Source of the DNA: Vibrio rumoiensis
GTDB taxonomy: Bacteria; Pseudomonadota; Gammaproteobacteria; Enterobacterales; Vibrionaceae
Assembly: GCF_002218045.2 (NCBI RefSeq)
Contig: NZ_AP018685.1
Location: 1,364,001-1,428,000, forward strand
Direction of reading: 5' to 3'
Length of the DNA: 64,000 bases
The position numbers were made by a program, and so were the translations under genes. Numbering within the stretch: the stretch's first letter is position 1; each line of letters begins with the position of its first letter. Below the pieces are notes generated by a model. It was given only the letters and a program-made list of their open reading frames with translations. It made no database searches and was not told the origin of the DNA. Shown one piece after another: positions 24,945 to 34,098 of this stretch.

Positions 24945-26032
24945 CCCGAATTCAACTGCGAAGTGCGACACTCTCCAATATCAAGCAGCCAATGCCATTT
25001 CTTTAAAGACAATCGCTGGTTGCTTGAAGTCTAAACACTTTTTCGGGCGATAATTTATCCGTGATACAGCGAATTCAATATCGCTGTCTGTTACCGTTGT
25101 TAAGTCGGTTCCTTTCTTCACATATTGCCTTAAAAGCCCGTTAGCATTCTCATTGGCTCCACGCTCCCAAGAGCTATAAGGATGGGCAAAGTACACATCA
25201 GCCTCCAACGCCTTTGCGATGGTTTCGTGGCCTGCAAACTCTCTCCCATTATCTGCCGTGATGGTATGGACATGTTCCTTATAAGGCATGAGTAGCTCTA
25301 TGGTGGCTTGGGTGACATCATCTGCTGACTTCGATGGCACTTTCTTGACCACGTAAAATCGAGTTTACGCTCTAAAATGGTCACCATAGCACCAGTGCCA
25401 TGTTTACCTAATACGGTGTCGATTTCCCAATCACCCAATCGCTCCTTACTGTCAACGATGCTTGGCCTATCATCGATAGAAACAGCATTCTTGATCGCTG
25501 GCGCTTTCTCTTTTCTACCGCGACGATACCGCTTGTGACCTTGCCTCAAGTGGCGATATAACTTGCCTCCCAAGCGTTTATCCTGCGCAACAAATCGGTA
25601 GATCCACTCATGACTGACAGCGGCACCGACTCTATTTAATACACTGGAAATCTGCTCTGGACTCCAATCTGCTTCTAGAAGGAGGCGGATAAAATCAACA
25701 CGCTCCTTTGGTATTCTGTATTTACGCGCTGATGTGCGTTTTTTGATTGAGAATGCCTGAGCTTCGCTTGGGCAATAATGACTGCCTTTGCGGCCGCGTT
25801 TAAGCTCCCGATATACCGTAGAGCGATGGCACTGAACGGTTTTGGCTATTTCAGAAACCGAAATTCCCCGTTCCAAAAGAGCAGAAATCTGGTATCTTCT
25901 GCCCTCGGTCAACTGCTGATAATTCATGGTAGTACTGCTTGTTTCTTTGGAGAGAAGAGCGTACCACTTTCAGCAGTTGGCTTCCTCTTCTACACCTTTC
26001 CATGAATGTCGCACTTATTATCTGAAATCGGG
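24945..26032. mobile_element. IS30-family insertion sequence, copy 2 (minus orientation)
   Basis: 1,088 bp, one base shorter than copy 1 and otherwise apparently the same at the protein level. Ends CCCGAATTCAA at 24945 and GAAATCGGG at 26032; 2-bp target repeats GT at 24943-24944 and GT at 26033-26034. The missing base falls inside the transposase gene. It interrupts a trypsin-like protease gene. Confidence 0.92.
24981..25927 (-). pseudogene. IS30 transposase, frameshifted (copy 2)
   Basis: Same product as at 1411-2358, but split: the first 189 codons match copy 1, then one A is missing (AAAA in copy 1, AAA here, 25364-25366 in reverse) and the frame changes; the second part (from about VKKVPSKS) matches again in another frame. 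As read, no active transposase is made. A sequencing error in the short run could also explain it. Confidence 0.88.
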
Positions 26033-26034
26033 GT

Positions 26035-26845
26035 TAATGAACAGTATGTTCTAACGGCTGCTCATTGTTTATACACTAATACCCCCTCTGAGTTTAAAAA
26101 TTTAGAAGTCGTATTTAATGTCGATAATATTCAAAATGATATTTTCAATCGCACTAATACTTATGCGGCGACAGAAATTTATTATCCAAAAGCATTCAAG
26201 CCAAATGATAATTTTCAAAATGATATCGCACTGATTAAGTTAGCCTCTCCCGTTTTAGAAACCGTCGTATCTTCACGTAATTTCGTCAATCTTGCACCAG
26301 ATGAAAGCTATCGTGTAGATAATCAAAAATTTTCTGTCATTGGGTATGGTAAAACTGGGCCTGATGACGATAGTTCCGATACCTTGCAAGCGGTGCAAGT
26401 GGAATATGCCCAACCTGAGCAATGCAACGGAATATTTGTTGGCGGCGCTATTTCAGATACACAAATTTGTGTAACAGGAGAGGTAGTCAATGATTTGCAA
26501 TCAGGGGTTTGTGGTGGAGATTCAGGAGGACCACTATTATATGAAAATAATGGCACCTTATATCAAGCTGGTATTGTTAGTTTTGGGCCAAAGCAATGTG
26601 GTGACAGCACTGTGGCGATTCAGAGCGTTTATACTGAAATATATGATTACAGCGATTGGTTAGCGGGTGTGTTTAATGGCACGACTAAACCGCAATACGA
26701 TGTTACCAAGCTAGAAGTTCCAGATACCAACTCAAACAATAGCAGTAGCGGAGGAAGTGTCGGTTGGGGATGGGGAGGCTTACTGATGCTATTGGCAATA
26801 TTTAGAAAACCACCAGTTCAATCAATAAAAAAACGCCAGCAATAG
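26035..26845 (+). pseudogene. 3' part of a trypsin-like, GlyGly-CTERM serine protease gene
   Basis: Carries the catalytic triad: His in LTAAHC, Asp in NDIALIKL and Ser in CGGDSGGPLL. A Ser/Asn linker (NSNNSSSGG) leads to GSVGWGWGGLLMLLAIFRKP, a GlyGly-CTERM sorting signal: Gly-rich motif, one membrane helix, basic tail. Such proteins are processed by rhombosortase and usually leave the cell by type II secretion. With the 5' part it would make a 347-residue secreted protease. The IS30 copy separates the leader from the triad, so no secreted enzyme should be made. Confidence 0.85.
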
Positions 26846-26857
26846 ATGACTGGCGTA
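26826..26857 (-). terminator. Terminator after creA
   Basis: 7-bp stem ACGCCAG (26833-26839) with CTGGCGT (26850-26856), followed on the minus strand by seven Ts. It overlaps the end of the protease gene, whose stop codon lies in the loop. Confidence 0.8.
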
Positions 26858-26883
26858 TAGTGTTTGATTCTATTCGACGATTC

Positions 26884-27384
26884 TTATTCGCTATCTTGAC
26901 CTGCTAATTTTTCAGCATCAAGTTGCTCAGGCGTTTTATAAGCTTTCGTGTTCCAAAGAGGTACCGTAGACAAACTGTGTTTGTAGCTTCCTTGAATCTC
27001 TTTAGTACTGTATGAAAGGTAGAGTAGTGTTTGTGAGCTTTGATCAAAAATACGACGAATTTTCAACGTTTTAAAGAGAACACTTTTCGACTTCTTGAAT
27101 ACGACTTCACCTGATTTTGATTTGTCGATCTGCGCAATCATATCAGCGGTAATTTCGCCAGTTTGACGACAAGCGATTCCCATATCAGAAGGGTCGGCAA
27201 AGTCTAAATTCGCTTCTACATTGGAAATATGACAGGTTACGCCGGTAACAATCGGATCAGATAAAACTTCAATCTTAATGTCTTTTGTTGTGAAAATCCC
27301 TAAAGAGACATCACCCACTTCATTTTTATCACAAGCCGTTAGCGACAGTGTGATGATAGATAGAAGCGCAAGTTTTTTTATCAT
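26884..27384 (-). CDS. creA: CreA family protein
   Basis: 166 residues with a secretion leader (MIKKLALLSIITLSLTAC) that also fits a lipobox. The CreA signature is clear: VGDVSLGIFTTKDIKIEVLSDP and VTCHISNVEA, then DPSDMGIACRQTG and the ending KSVLFKTLKIRRIFD. An exported protein of unknown role; in E. coli it lies next to creBCD but here it stands alone. Confidence 0.9.
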   Translation of the reverse strand: MIKKLALLSIITLSLTACDKNEVGDVSLGIFTTKDIKIEVLSDPIVTGVTCHISNVEANLDFADPSDMGIACRQTGEITADMIAQIDKSKSGEVVFKKSKSVLFKTLKIRRIFDQSSQTLLYLSYSTKEIQGSYKHSLSTVPLWNTKAYKTPEQLDAEKLAGQDSE

Positions 27385-27638
27385 GTTCCTTTCCTTTGGA
27401 ATGAATCAATAAGGGGTCAATATCAATAATAGTGATACGGTATGATTAAAGTTTATCATAGCCACTAGAAAGTAATGAAAAATAAATTCAATGAGTTGGA
27501 TTAACGAGGGGTTGGGCCCTAAGCAAGCTGGCCGATAACTAGCACCTATGGCATTGACCTGTTAGGATGACTCTATTCGCACGAGGATACCTCGTACTCT
27601 TGCTTTCAAAGCGATAAACAATATCGCTGAGGTAAAAT

Positions 27639-28166
27639 ATGCAATTTCAAATCGAAAGCTATATTTCGGATAAAAATAATTGGTTATCTAAACAAGTTGA
27701 TGTGGAGTTTCCGACACCAGAAAGCTTGATTGGTCGACAGTTATATTTAGCTTCCCAACAAGACATAACATTTACTGAGTCAAACATTGAGTCATTGTTG
27801 AAAACCAAAGGAGATTTAGAGGTAATTGAGGTCGATTTTCATCGTTTGACCATCTTGTTTTCAATTATTCAAGCTTCCTTATGGTCTGATACTCCTGCAG
27901 ATGAACGCTTTATTATAGAGTTTTTAACTCAAATTATTCTTGATGATGACTATCAACTTTATTTAGGTTTTCATGAGAGAGAACCGGTTTCTGCATTGAT
28001 TTGTCACATTGACCAAAAAAATAGCCTCGCGGTTTTATCTGATATCACTATTTCTAAAAATTGGCAAAGTACCTTTAATGAGCAAGGTTTTGTTTCGGAT
28101 ATTCTTTCATACTTGCTCTCTAAATCACTGATAATAAATAAGGTTATTCACCCTGAGTGGATATAA
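27639..28166 (+). CDS. Hypothetical protein (weak acetyltransferase-like features)
   Basis: 175 residues, not recognised. No signal or membrane segment. Acidic overall, with a central stretch YQLYLGFHEREPVSALICHID and LAVLSDITISKNWQ that recalls the middle strands of GNAT acetyltransferases (substrate strand, then beta bulge), but the CoA-binding loop is not visible. The ATG follows GAGGTAAAAT. Single gene; the preceding 254 bp contain only a small palindrome (ACGAGGATACCTCGT). Confidence 0.6.
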   Translation: MQFQIESYISDKNNWLSKQVDVEFPTPESLIGRQLYLASQQDITFTESNIESLLKTKGDLEVIEVDFHRLTILFSIIQASLWSDTPADERFIIEFLTQIILDDDYQLYLGFHEREPVSALICHIDQKNSLAVLSDITISKNWQSTFNEQGFVSDILSYLLSKSLIINKVIHPEWI

Positions 28167-28290
28167 ATCGTGATCTCGTTATAAATTTTAAATTTTCTTA
28201 CTGTTTCAGGTAACACAAAACCTCATCGATTCTGTTCTTTTTACTATAAACATCGACACTGGAAGTAGAAGAAAAAAACTGACAGGTGTG

Positions 28291-28947
28291 ATGATGGATA
28301 CAGGTAAGATCAAATGTGTCATCTTTGACTGTGATGGGACTCTCGTCGATAGCGAAAGTTTATGCTGCCAAGCGCTTGTAAAAGTGTTTGCCAGCTACGG
28401 AGCTGATATTAGTTTTGAGCAATGTATGGCCAATTTCCAAGGCGGAAAAATGTTCGATATATTGAAAGAAACCAGTGACCGTGTTGGCTTAACGATTCCA
28501 ATGGAAGTATTGGAACCACGTTATCGTGAGCAAATGAGCCAACTGTTTGATGAACAACTTAAACCTATCCCATATGCAAAAGAAACCGTTGAACATCTGA
28601 TTCAGCAGGGCATCTCTGTTTGTGTTGCATCCAACGGCCCACAGAGTAAAATGCAGCACTCACTGGCATTAACAGGCATGTTGCCACTCTTTGAAAATAA
28701 AATTTTTAGTGCCTTTGACATTAATAGCTGGAAGCCAGAACCCGATCTTTTACTTTTCACTGCGATGCAAATGGGCTTTTTACTTGAAGAGTGTTTGTTT
28801 GTTGATGATACCGAAAATGGAGTTTACGCGGGTATTAATGCCGGGTTAAAGACCGTTTATTATTCACCTACCGCAGATAATATTTTTGAACACCCTCAGG
28901 TGAGTACTATCCAAAGTTTGTCTGAATTAACCAAGTGGTTTAGCTAA
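28291..28947 (+). CDS. yieH: HAD-family phosphatase, YieH type
   Basis: 218 residues. Motif I FDCDGTLVDSE, motif II VASNGPQSKMQHS, motif III the Lys in NSWKPEPDL, motif IV FVDDTENGVYAGINAG. The SNGP...KMQHS block and DCDGTLVDSE start match E. coli YieH, reported to act on 6-phosphogluconate. Starts at 28291 or 28294 (adjacent ATGs) are both possible; AGG lies at 28284-28286. Stands alone. Confidence 0.85.
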   Translation: MMDTGKIKCVIFDCDGTLVDSESLCCQALVKVFASYGADISFEQCMANFQGGKMFDILKETSDRVGLTIPMEVLEPRYREQMSQLFDEQLKPIPYAKETVEHLIQQGISVCVASNGPQSKMQHSLALTGMLPLFENKIFSAFDINSWKPEPDLLLFTAMQMGFLLEECLFVDDTENGVYAGINAGLKTVYYSPTADNIFEHPQVSTIQSLSELTKWFS

Positions 28948-29004
28948 TCATCACCGCACTTGGCTGGGTTTAGTTTCTGTCATCGACTGATTTAACAGCT
29001 AAAG

Positions 29005-29214
29005 TTAGTGTAGGGTGGTGGTCATGGATTTAAAATGGTGGCTATCCCGTTGGGTCATTAGAGTTAAGCTATTTTCGTTTTTAATTGGAATAGGCCCACA
29101 ATCGACACAAATAATTAAATCATGATCTTCTGATAATAGAAATTCATCACTCGAGCAGATAGGGCAGCAGTTAATATCATCACTGTGAAAGGTATCGTTG
29201 TTCTTCTTATCCAT
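29005..29214 (-). CDS. Small zinc-ribbon-like protein
   Basis: 69 residues. Two cysteine knuckles, CPICSSDEF and CVDCG, 18 residues apart, form a likely four-Cys zinc ribbon; the rest is polar. I do not recognise a family. The ATG follows a GAGGG motif (AAAGAGGGTTTATATA). Small and isolated between yieH and acpH, so moderate confidence that it is a real gene. Confidence 0.55.
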   Translation of the reverse strand: MDKKNNDTFHSDDINCCPICSSDEFLLSEDHDLIICVDCGPIPIKNENSLTLMTQRDSHHFKSMTTTLH

Positions 29215-29468
29215 TATATAAACCCTCTTTCATTCTTAAATAGTATGAGCGGTCAAAGCTCTAATGCATAGGTTTCATCTATATTCGCGGCAATAAAGCG
29301 AGCGGTTTACAGTATAAAGAAGATATCTCGGCAATCATTTACATTGTATTAAGATGAATGTCTCAAAACTATGGATAACAGTATACTTAACTATGAATGT
29401 AAATGTTTATTTAACAATCAGATCATACCAGTAGCCTAAGCGCAACGTCATAACTTAAAGGTCACTAT

Positions 29469-30062
29469 ATGAATTTTCTAGCGCACCTCCATATTGCGGA
29501 TTATAACCAAAGTGATTTAGTCGGTAATTTATTAGGAGACTTTGTAAAAGGAAATCCAGAAAATAAATATCCTCAACACGTTGTTGATGGTATTCGTCTA
29601 CATAGATTTGTAGATAAATTTACGGACACACATCCGCAAGTACTACAGCAAAAATCGCTGTTCAATGAGAAGTTAAAAAGGTTTTCGCCAATTGCACTTG
29701 ATATGTTCTGGGATCATTGCCTAGCATGCGAATGGCCATCATTTCATAAGTTAACCCTCGCCGATTTTTCCCATTATTGTAAAACAGCCTGTCAATTAGC
29801 AGACTATACTGTGCCCGACAGTTACCAAACGACTATGAATGCAATGTGGTCTGGAGAATGGTTAATATCTTATCAAGACATCAATAGCACGTTATATGCT
29901 CTTGACAGGATGTCACAGCGAAGTTCTAGAATGGGACCTTTAGCCGATTGTGGGAGTACATTGCTCAAGCATTACTCTGAGTTAAGAGATACTTTCCTAC
30001 ACTTTTATCCGGATGTCTTAACTAATGCAAAATTAGTGGTAGAGAAACATCAACAACAGTAA
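29469..30062 (+). CDS. acpH: Acyl carrier protein phosphodiesterase
   Basis: Removes phosphopantetheine from holo-ACP. 197 residues, usual length. The N-terminus MNFLAHLHIA, GNLLGDFVKGN and the metal-binding IRLHRFVDKFTDTHP plus DMFWDHCLACEW are family signatures. It lies 67 bp upstream of rhlE on the same strand. Confidence 0.93.
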   Translation: MNFLAHLHIADYNQSDLVGNLLGDFVKGNPENKYPQHVVDGIRLHRFVDKFTDTHPQVLQQKSLFNEKLKRFSPIALDMFWDHCLACEWPSFHKLTLADFSHYCKTACQLADYTVPDSYQTTMNAMWSGEWLISYQDINSTLYALDRMSQRSSRMGPLADCGSTLLKHYSELRDTFLHFYPDVLTNAKLVVEKHQQQ

Positions 30063-30129
30063 GCTTTAATTTGGTAGAATCTGCCGATTTATCGCGTTTC
30101 ATTTTCATTTATTGTAATTAGGCTTCTCT

Positions 30130-31398
30130 ATGTCGTTTTCAAGCTTAGGTTTATCCGCGGAAATTTGTAATACCTTGTCTAACTTAGGGTTTACTACTCC
30201 AACAGACATTCAACAACAAGCTATCCCTCAAGTATTACAAGGCAAGGATGTGCTTGCGAGTGCGCAGACCGGAACGGGAAAAACTGCCGCTTTTGGTTTG
30301 CCTATCATTCAAACATTATTAGATGCCAATAGTGCCATTGTGTTCGATGATGAAGAACAACTTCTGAAAAAGCAAAGAGGGGCGGCGGTTAAAGCGTTGA
30401 TTTTGACGCCCACACGAGAGTTAGCACAGCAGGTTTACGATAATCTGGAATCGTATAATCAAGGTCTAAAAATCGTGGTGGTTTATGGTGGCACTAGTAT
30501 GAATGTTCAGACTAAAAATTTACATTCAGGTGCAGATATCGTTATTGCAACCCCTGGTCGTTTACTCGACCATCTGTTTGTTGGAAATTTACATCTACAG
30601 CAAACTCAGACATTAGTATTAGATGAAGCAGATCGTATGATGGATATGGGGTTTATGCCCGATTTACAACGAATTTTGCGCAGAATGAACCAAGAGAAGC
30701 AGACACTATTTTTCTCTGCCACATTCACAAAACGAATTCGAGAAGTGGCATATAAATTACTCAATGATGCCGTTGAGATCCAAATTACGCCAGAAAACAG
30801 CACCGCTGATACGGTTGAACAGATGGTGTATTCGGTAAATAAATCTCGCAAACGAGAACTGTTATCTTTTCTTATTGGTTCTAGGAACTGGCAACAAGTT
30901 CTTGTGTTTACTAAGACCAAACAAACCTCAGATGTGCTTGCAAAAGAATTAAAGCTTGATGGGATCGAAGCCGCTTCAATTAATGGGGATAAAAGCCAAG
31001 GCGCTAGACAAAAAGCATTAGATGATTTTAAGTCCGGAAAAATAAGGGCACTGATTGCTACTGATGTTGCCGCGCGAGGATTAGATATTCATCAACTGCC
31101 ACATGTAGTGAATTATGAATTGCCATTTCAAGCTGAAGATTATGTTCATCGAATTGGTCGAACGGGTCGAGCTGGACAAAAAGGGCAAGCAATCTCTTTA
31201 ATGTGTCCGCAAGAACAATATTTATTAGATGCTATTGAAACCTTGCTGGATACTCGTCTACCTCAACAATGGCTTCCGGGTTATGAGCCGACATTTGAAG
31301 AAGAGGAAACTCAACCCAAACGCCGTAGTCGCTCTTCTGAAAAACGAAAACTAAAAGCGAAACTAAACATACATGCTTCAAGAGGTAAACGTAGGTAG
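30130..31398 (+). CDS. rhlE: DEAD-box ATP-dependent RNA helicase, RhlE type
   Basis: 422 residues. Helicase motifs in order: Q motif (FTTPTDIQQQAIP), I ASAQTGTGKTAAF, Ia PTRELAQQ, II VLDEADRMMDMGF, III FFSATF, V ATDVAARGLDI, VI YVHRIGRTGRAG. The tail is basic (KRRSRSSEKRKLKAKLN), as in RhlE proteins that work on ribosome assembly and RNA decay. The ATG is immediately after GGCTTCTCT, with a modest RBS. It ends 7 bp from the convergent TetR gene with no terminator between. Confidence 0.9.
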   Translation: MSFSSLGLSAEICNTLSNLGFTTPTDIQQQAIPQVLQGKDVLASAQTGTGKTAAFGLPIIQTLLDANSAIVFDDEEQLLKKQRGAAVKALILTPTRELAQQVYDNLESYNQGLKIVVVYGGTSMNVQTKNLHSGADIVIATPGRLLDHLFVGNLHLQQTQTLVLDEADRMMDMGFMPDLQRILRRMNQEKQTLFFSATFTKRIREVAYKLLNDAVEIQITPENSTADTVEQMVYSVNKSRKRELLSFLIGSRNWQQVLVFTKTKQTSDVLAKELKLDGIEAASINGDKSQGARQKALDDFKSGKIRALIATDVAARGLDIHQLPHVVNYELPFQAEDYVHRIGRTGRAGQKGQAISLMCPQEQYLLDAIETLLDTRLPQQWLPGYEPTFEEEETQPKRRSRSSEKRKLKAKLNIHASRGKRR

Positions 31399-31404
31399 CC
31401 GATG

Positions 31405-32121
31405 CTACCTAGTTGATTCGACAGGTGGTGTGACAATCATATCCTCTAAGCAGTTTGGTGTTTCAATATACTCTTGTGCAATATGCAGCTGGATTGCGAG
31501 TAATTGGCTGAACTGCTTCCAATGGGAAAAAATCGCCACTTTTCGGTCATCACATTCAAAGGCATGCAACATTAAAGGATCGAGTGTACTTGCTGCATGA
31601 GAGTACATCGAAGCTTGCCAACGTAAAGTCTTAGCCGTGAGAAGCGACTCAGGATGTTCTTGTTTAAAAGCTTGGATTAACCCATCAATAAGTTGGTTGT
31701 TTTTTCTACTTGGTTCTAGAAAATAGTTGACCATTTTCTTTTCTTGTCGAACGGCATCCGCAAGAAAAGTGATCGCTCGTGAATCATTTAAACTACATGC
31801 TAAAACACGGTTCATAAGCATATAAAGCTGAACATTAGCTGGTAAGTTTTGAGGCAGTGAGTCAATAATATATTGGAAGTAGTCTTGAAAATATTGATAA
31901 ATATGGTCACTTATATGCTGCCAGATTTTTTCTTTGCTTCCAAAGTGGTAACGTAACAAACTATGTGAGACGCCCGCTTGCTCACTAATTTGGCGGAGTG
32001 ACACTTTTTTATATCCGTGCTGACAGAATAGCTGCGCGGATACTTTCAAAATTTCTTTTTTGGTCAGTTCGGCTTCTTTAGCGCTGCGCCGGCCTTGTTT
32101 TTTTTCTGCTACCGAGTTCAA
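31405..32121 (-). CDS. TetR/AcrR-family transcriptional regulator
   Basis: 238 residues. The N-terminal helix-turn-helix is clear: KKEILKVSAQLFCQHGYKKVSLRQISEQAGVSHSLLRYHFGSKEKIW. The C-terminal ligand domain is not assigned. No gene is divergent from it (next upstream is the ltaE end), so its target is unknown. Regulators of this type often control efflux, fatty-acid or stress genes. Confidence 0.87.
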   Translation of the reverse strand: MNSVAEKKQGRRSAKEAELTKKEILKVSAQLFCQHGYKKVSLRQISEQAGVSHSLLRYHFGSKEKIWQHISDHIYQYFQDYFQYIIDSLPQNLPANVQLYMLMNRVLACSLNDSRAITFLADAVRQEKKMVNYFLEPSRKNNQLIDGLIQAFKQEHPESLLTAKTLRWQASMYSHAASTLDPLMLHAFECDDRKVAIFSHWKQFSQLLAIQLHIAQEYIETPNCLEDMIVTPPVESTR

Positions 32122-32265
32122 TATATTACCAACATCAATGAGTTATCGTTCAGTAAATAATACTGGTGTCTTATCTAAGCAGTATAAACATATACGCAAA
32201 AAAATTCTTGCGCTATTTGCTTATTAGGTTTGATTTTCGTCATATATTTGAATGGAATGATTGAT

Positions 32266-32294
32266 TAAAAAAAGCTGATAGCAATTGCTACCAA
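32266..32294 (-). terminator. Probable terminator after ltaE
   Basis: Stem TGATAGC (32276-32282) with GCTACCA (32287-32293), one mismatched pair, four-base loop, followed on the minus strand by GC and a run of seven Ts. Lies 42 bp past the ltaE stop. Confidence 0.6.
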
Positions 32295-32335
32295 CTTTCC
32301 AATTAAGTGTTCAATTTTCTTGTTATATCTTGGTG

Positions 32336-33346
32336 TTAACCGCGGACAAAACTCTGAATCTGCTCAATCAATATATCGACATCGTTGGCTTCCACATCAT
32401 TATGCAATACAAAGCGAAGCGGGTTACCAGAACCGATAAGGATACCTTGTTGTTTTAATTGAGCTTGCAGCGCGGTGGAATCAATATGAGGGGCGAGCTT
32501 TACAAACACAATATTAGTTTGAACATGCTCGACATTAATATCAAAGCCATCAATCTGCGATAACCCATTGGCGAGTCTTTTGGCATTATCGTGATCGGTT
32601 TGTAGACGATTAACTTGTTCAGTTAGTGCAATTTTGCCTGCCGCTGCCAAGATGCCGGCTTGACGCATACCACCGCCGAGCATCTTACGAATACGGCGAG
32701 CTTTGGTGATCAATTCTTTTGTTCCCAATAACAAAGAACCAACTGGAGCGGAAAGGCCTTTTGATAGACAAATCGTCATGGAGTCAAAATGACAAGCAAT
32801 CTCTTTAATATCAACGTTTAATGCCACAGCAGCGTTATAAACGCGCGCACCATCTAAATGCAACTGCAAGTGATGACGTTGAGTAAACTCACGCGCTTGG
32901 CGTAAATAATCCAAAGGCAACACTTTACCATTAATGGTATTTTCTAAGCTTAATAACTTGGTTTGAGCAAAATGTATATCATCCGGCTTAATGGCTTGTT
33001 CGAGTTTTTTAAAACACAGTGTGCCATCGGGTTCATTTTGGATAGGTTGAGGCTGAATTGAGCCGAGTACCGCAGCACCACCACCTTCAAATTTATAGTT
33101 ATGAGCTTGTTGACCACATAAGTATTCATCACCACGTCCACAATGAGACATTAAACCGAGCAAATTGGCTTGGGTACCTGAGCTGGTAAAAATGGCAGCT
33201 TCAAACCCATGATGCTCTGCTGCCCACTTTTCTAAGGCATTAATGGTAGGGTCATCTCCATAAACATCATCTCCAACAATCGCATTTGCCATCGCAATAC
33301 GCATTGCTTCTGTTGGTTGGGTGACGGTATCTGAACGAAAATCCAT
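32336..33346 (-). CDS. ltaE: Low-specificity L-threonine aldolase
   Basis: PLP enzyme that splits threonine and allo-threonine into glycine and acetaldehyde. 336 residues. The N-terminus MDFRSDTVTQPT and GDDVYGDDPT are signatures; FTSSGTQANLLGL, LHLDGARVYNAAVAL and the PLP Lys in MTICLSKGLSAPVGS are visible. It follows the NUDIX gene by 26 bp on the same strand, so they are likely co-transcribed. Confidence 0.94.
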   Translation of the reverse strand: MDFRSDTVTQPTEAMRIAMANAIVGDDVYGDDPTINALEKWAAEHHGFEAAIFTSSGTQANLLGLMSHCGRGDEYLCGQQAHNYKFEGGGAAVLGSIQPQPIQNEPDGTLCFKKLEQAIKPDDIHFAQTKLLSLENTINGKVLPLDYLRQAREFTQRHHLQLHLDGARVYNAAVALNVDIKEIACHFDSMTICLSKGLSAPVGSLLLGTKELITKARRIRKMLGGGMRQAGILAAAGKIALTEQVNRLQTDHDNAKRLANGLSQIDGFDINVEHVQTNIVFVKLAPHIDSTALQAQLKQQGILIGSGNPLRFVLHNDVEANDVDILIEQIQSFVRG

Positions 33347-33372
33347 GTACTTTCCTTATCAGTAATTAATGA

Positions 33373-33897
33373 TTATTCGGTTAAAAATCCACATAACTTT
33401 GCCTTACTTAAGCAAGCAATGGTTTTCCCATCCGTAATTTCATCGTTTCGAATCCAATTCTCTATCTCACTTAAAGAGACTTTAATGACATCAATAATCT
33501 CATCGTCATCTAGTGACAATGAATGATTTGGATATAAATCTGTTGCGACAAATAAATGTTGAATCTCATCGCAGAAACCCGCGAGAGGAGAGCACTGACC
33601 TAATGGTTCAAAGCGTTTTGCACCATATCCAGTTTCTTCGATAAGCTCTCTCATTGCACAATCAATGGGTGCCTCATTTGTTTCAATAGTGCCTGCGGGG
33701 AGTTCTAAAATCCACTTATTTAATGATGGACGAAATTGCCTAAGTAATAAAATCTTACCGTCTTCGGTAATAGGCAAAATGACCGCTGCGCCAGGATGAA
33801 TAATGGTCGTGTGCCTAATTGATTTACCATTCGGCAGAGCAACATCGATCTCCGCTAGTTGAATGTTTTTCCAACGATGTAAAACAGTATGGCTCAT
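33373..33897 (-). CDS. NUDIX hydrolase, ADP-ribose pyrophosphatase-like
   Basis: 174 residues. The NUDIX box GTIETNEAPIDCAMRELIEETGY fits GX5EX7REUXEEXGU with one shift in the spacing. The lead-in VILPITEDGKILLLRQFRP and WILELPAGTIE is typical of ADP-ribose pyrophosphatases (NudF type), which cleave ADP-ribose to AMP and ribose 5-phosphate. Exact substrate unproven. First gene of a unit with ltaE. Confidence 0.85.
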   Translation of the reverse strand: MSHTVLHRWKNIQLAEIDVALPNGKSIRHTTIIHPGAAVILPITEDGKILLLRQFRPSLNKWILELPAGTIETNEAPIDCAMRELIEETGYGAKRFEPLGQCSPLAGFCDEIQHLFVATDLYPNHSLSLDDDEIIDVIKVSLSEIENWIRNDEITDGKTIACLSKAKLCGFLTE

Positions 33898-34098
33898 AAT
33901 GATTACTCTTAATGGGTCGGTATGTTGAGCTTGTGAGATTAAATTCAGGTTACCAAAAGGATTGATGGATTACACTGTCTATAGTGTGTAAATCTTCATT
34001 AAAATGAATAAGCTAATTGATCCATAATAAAAAAATGATTCATCTTTAAGTCAAAATAAGACAAAGTGTTGCTAAAGAAGTATTTAGAAGAGGTATGC

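Noticed and set aside
27570..27590. Palindrome ACGAGGATACCTCGT before the orphan gene as a terminator or operator
   Set aside because: Short, no T tract, and not repeated elsewhere; left as a note only.
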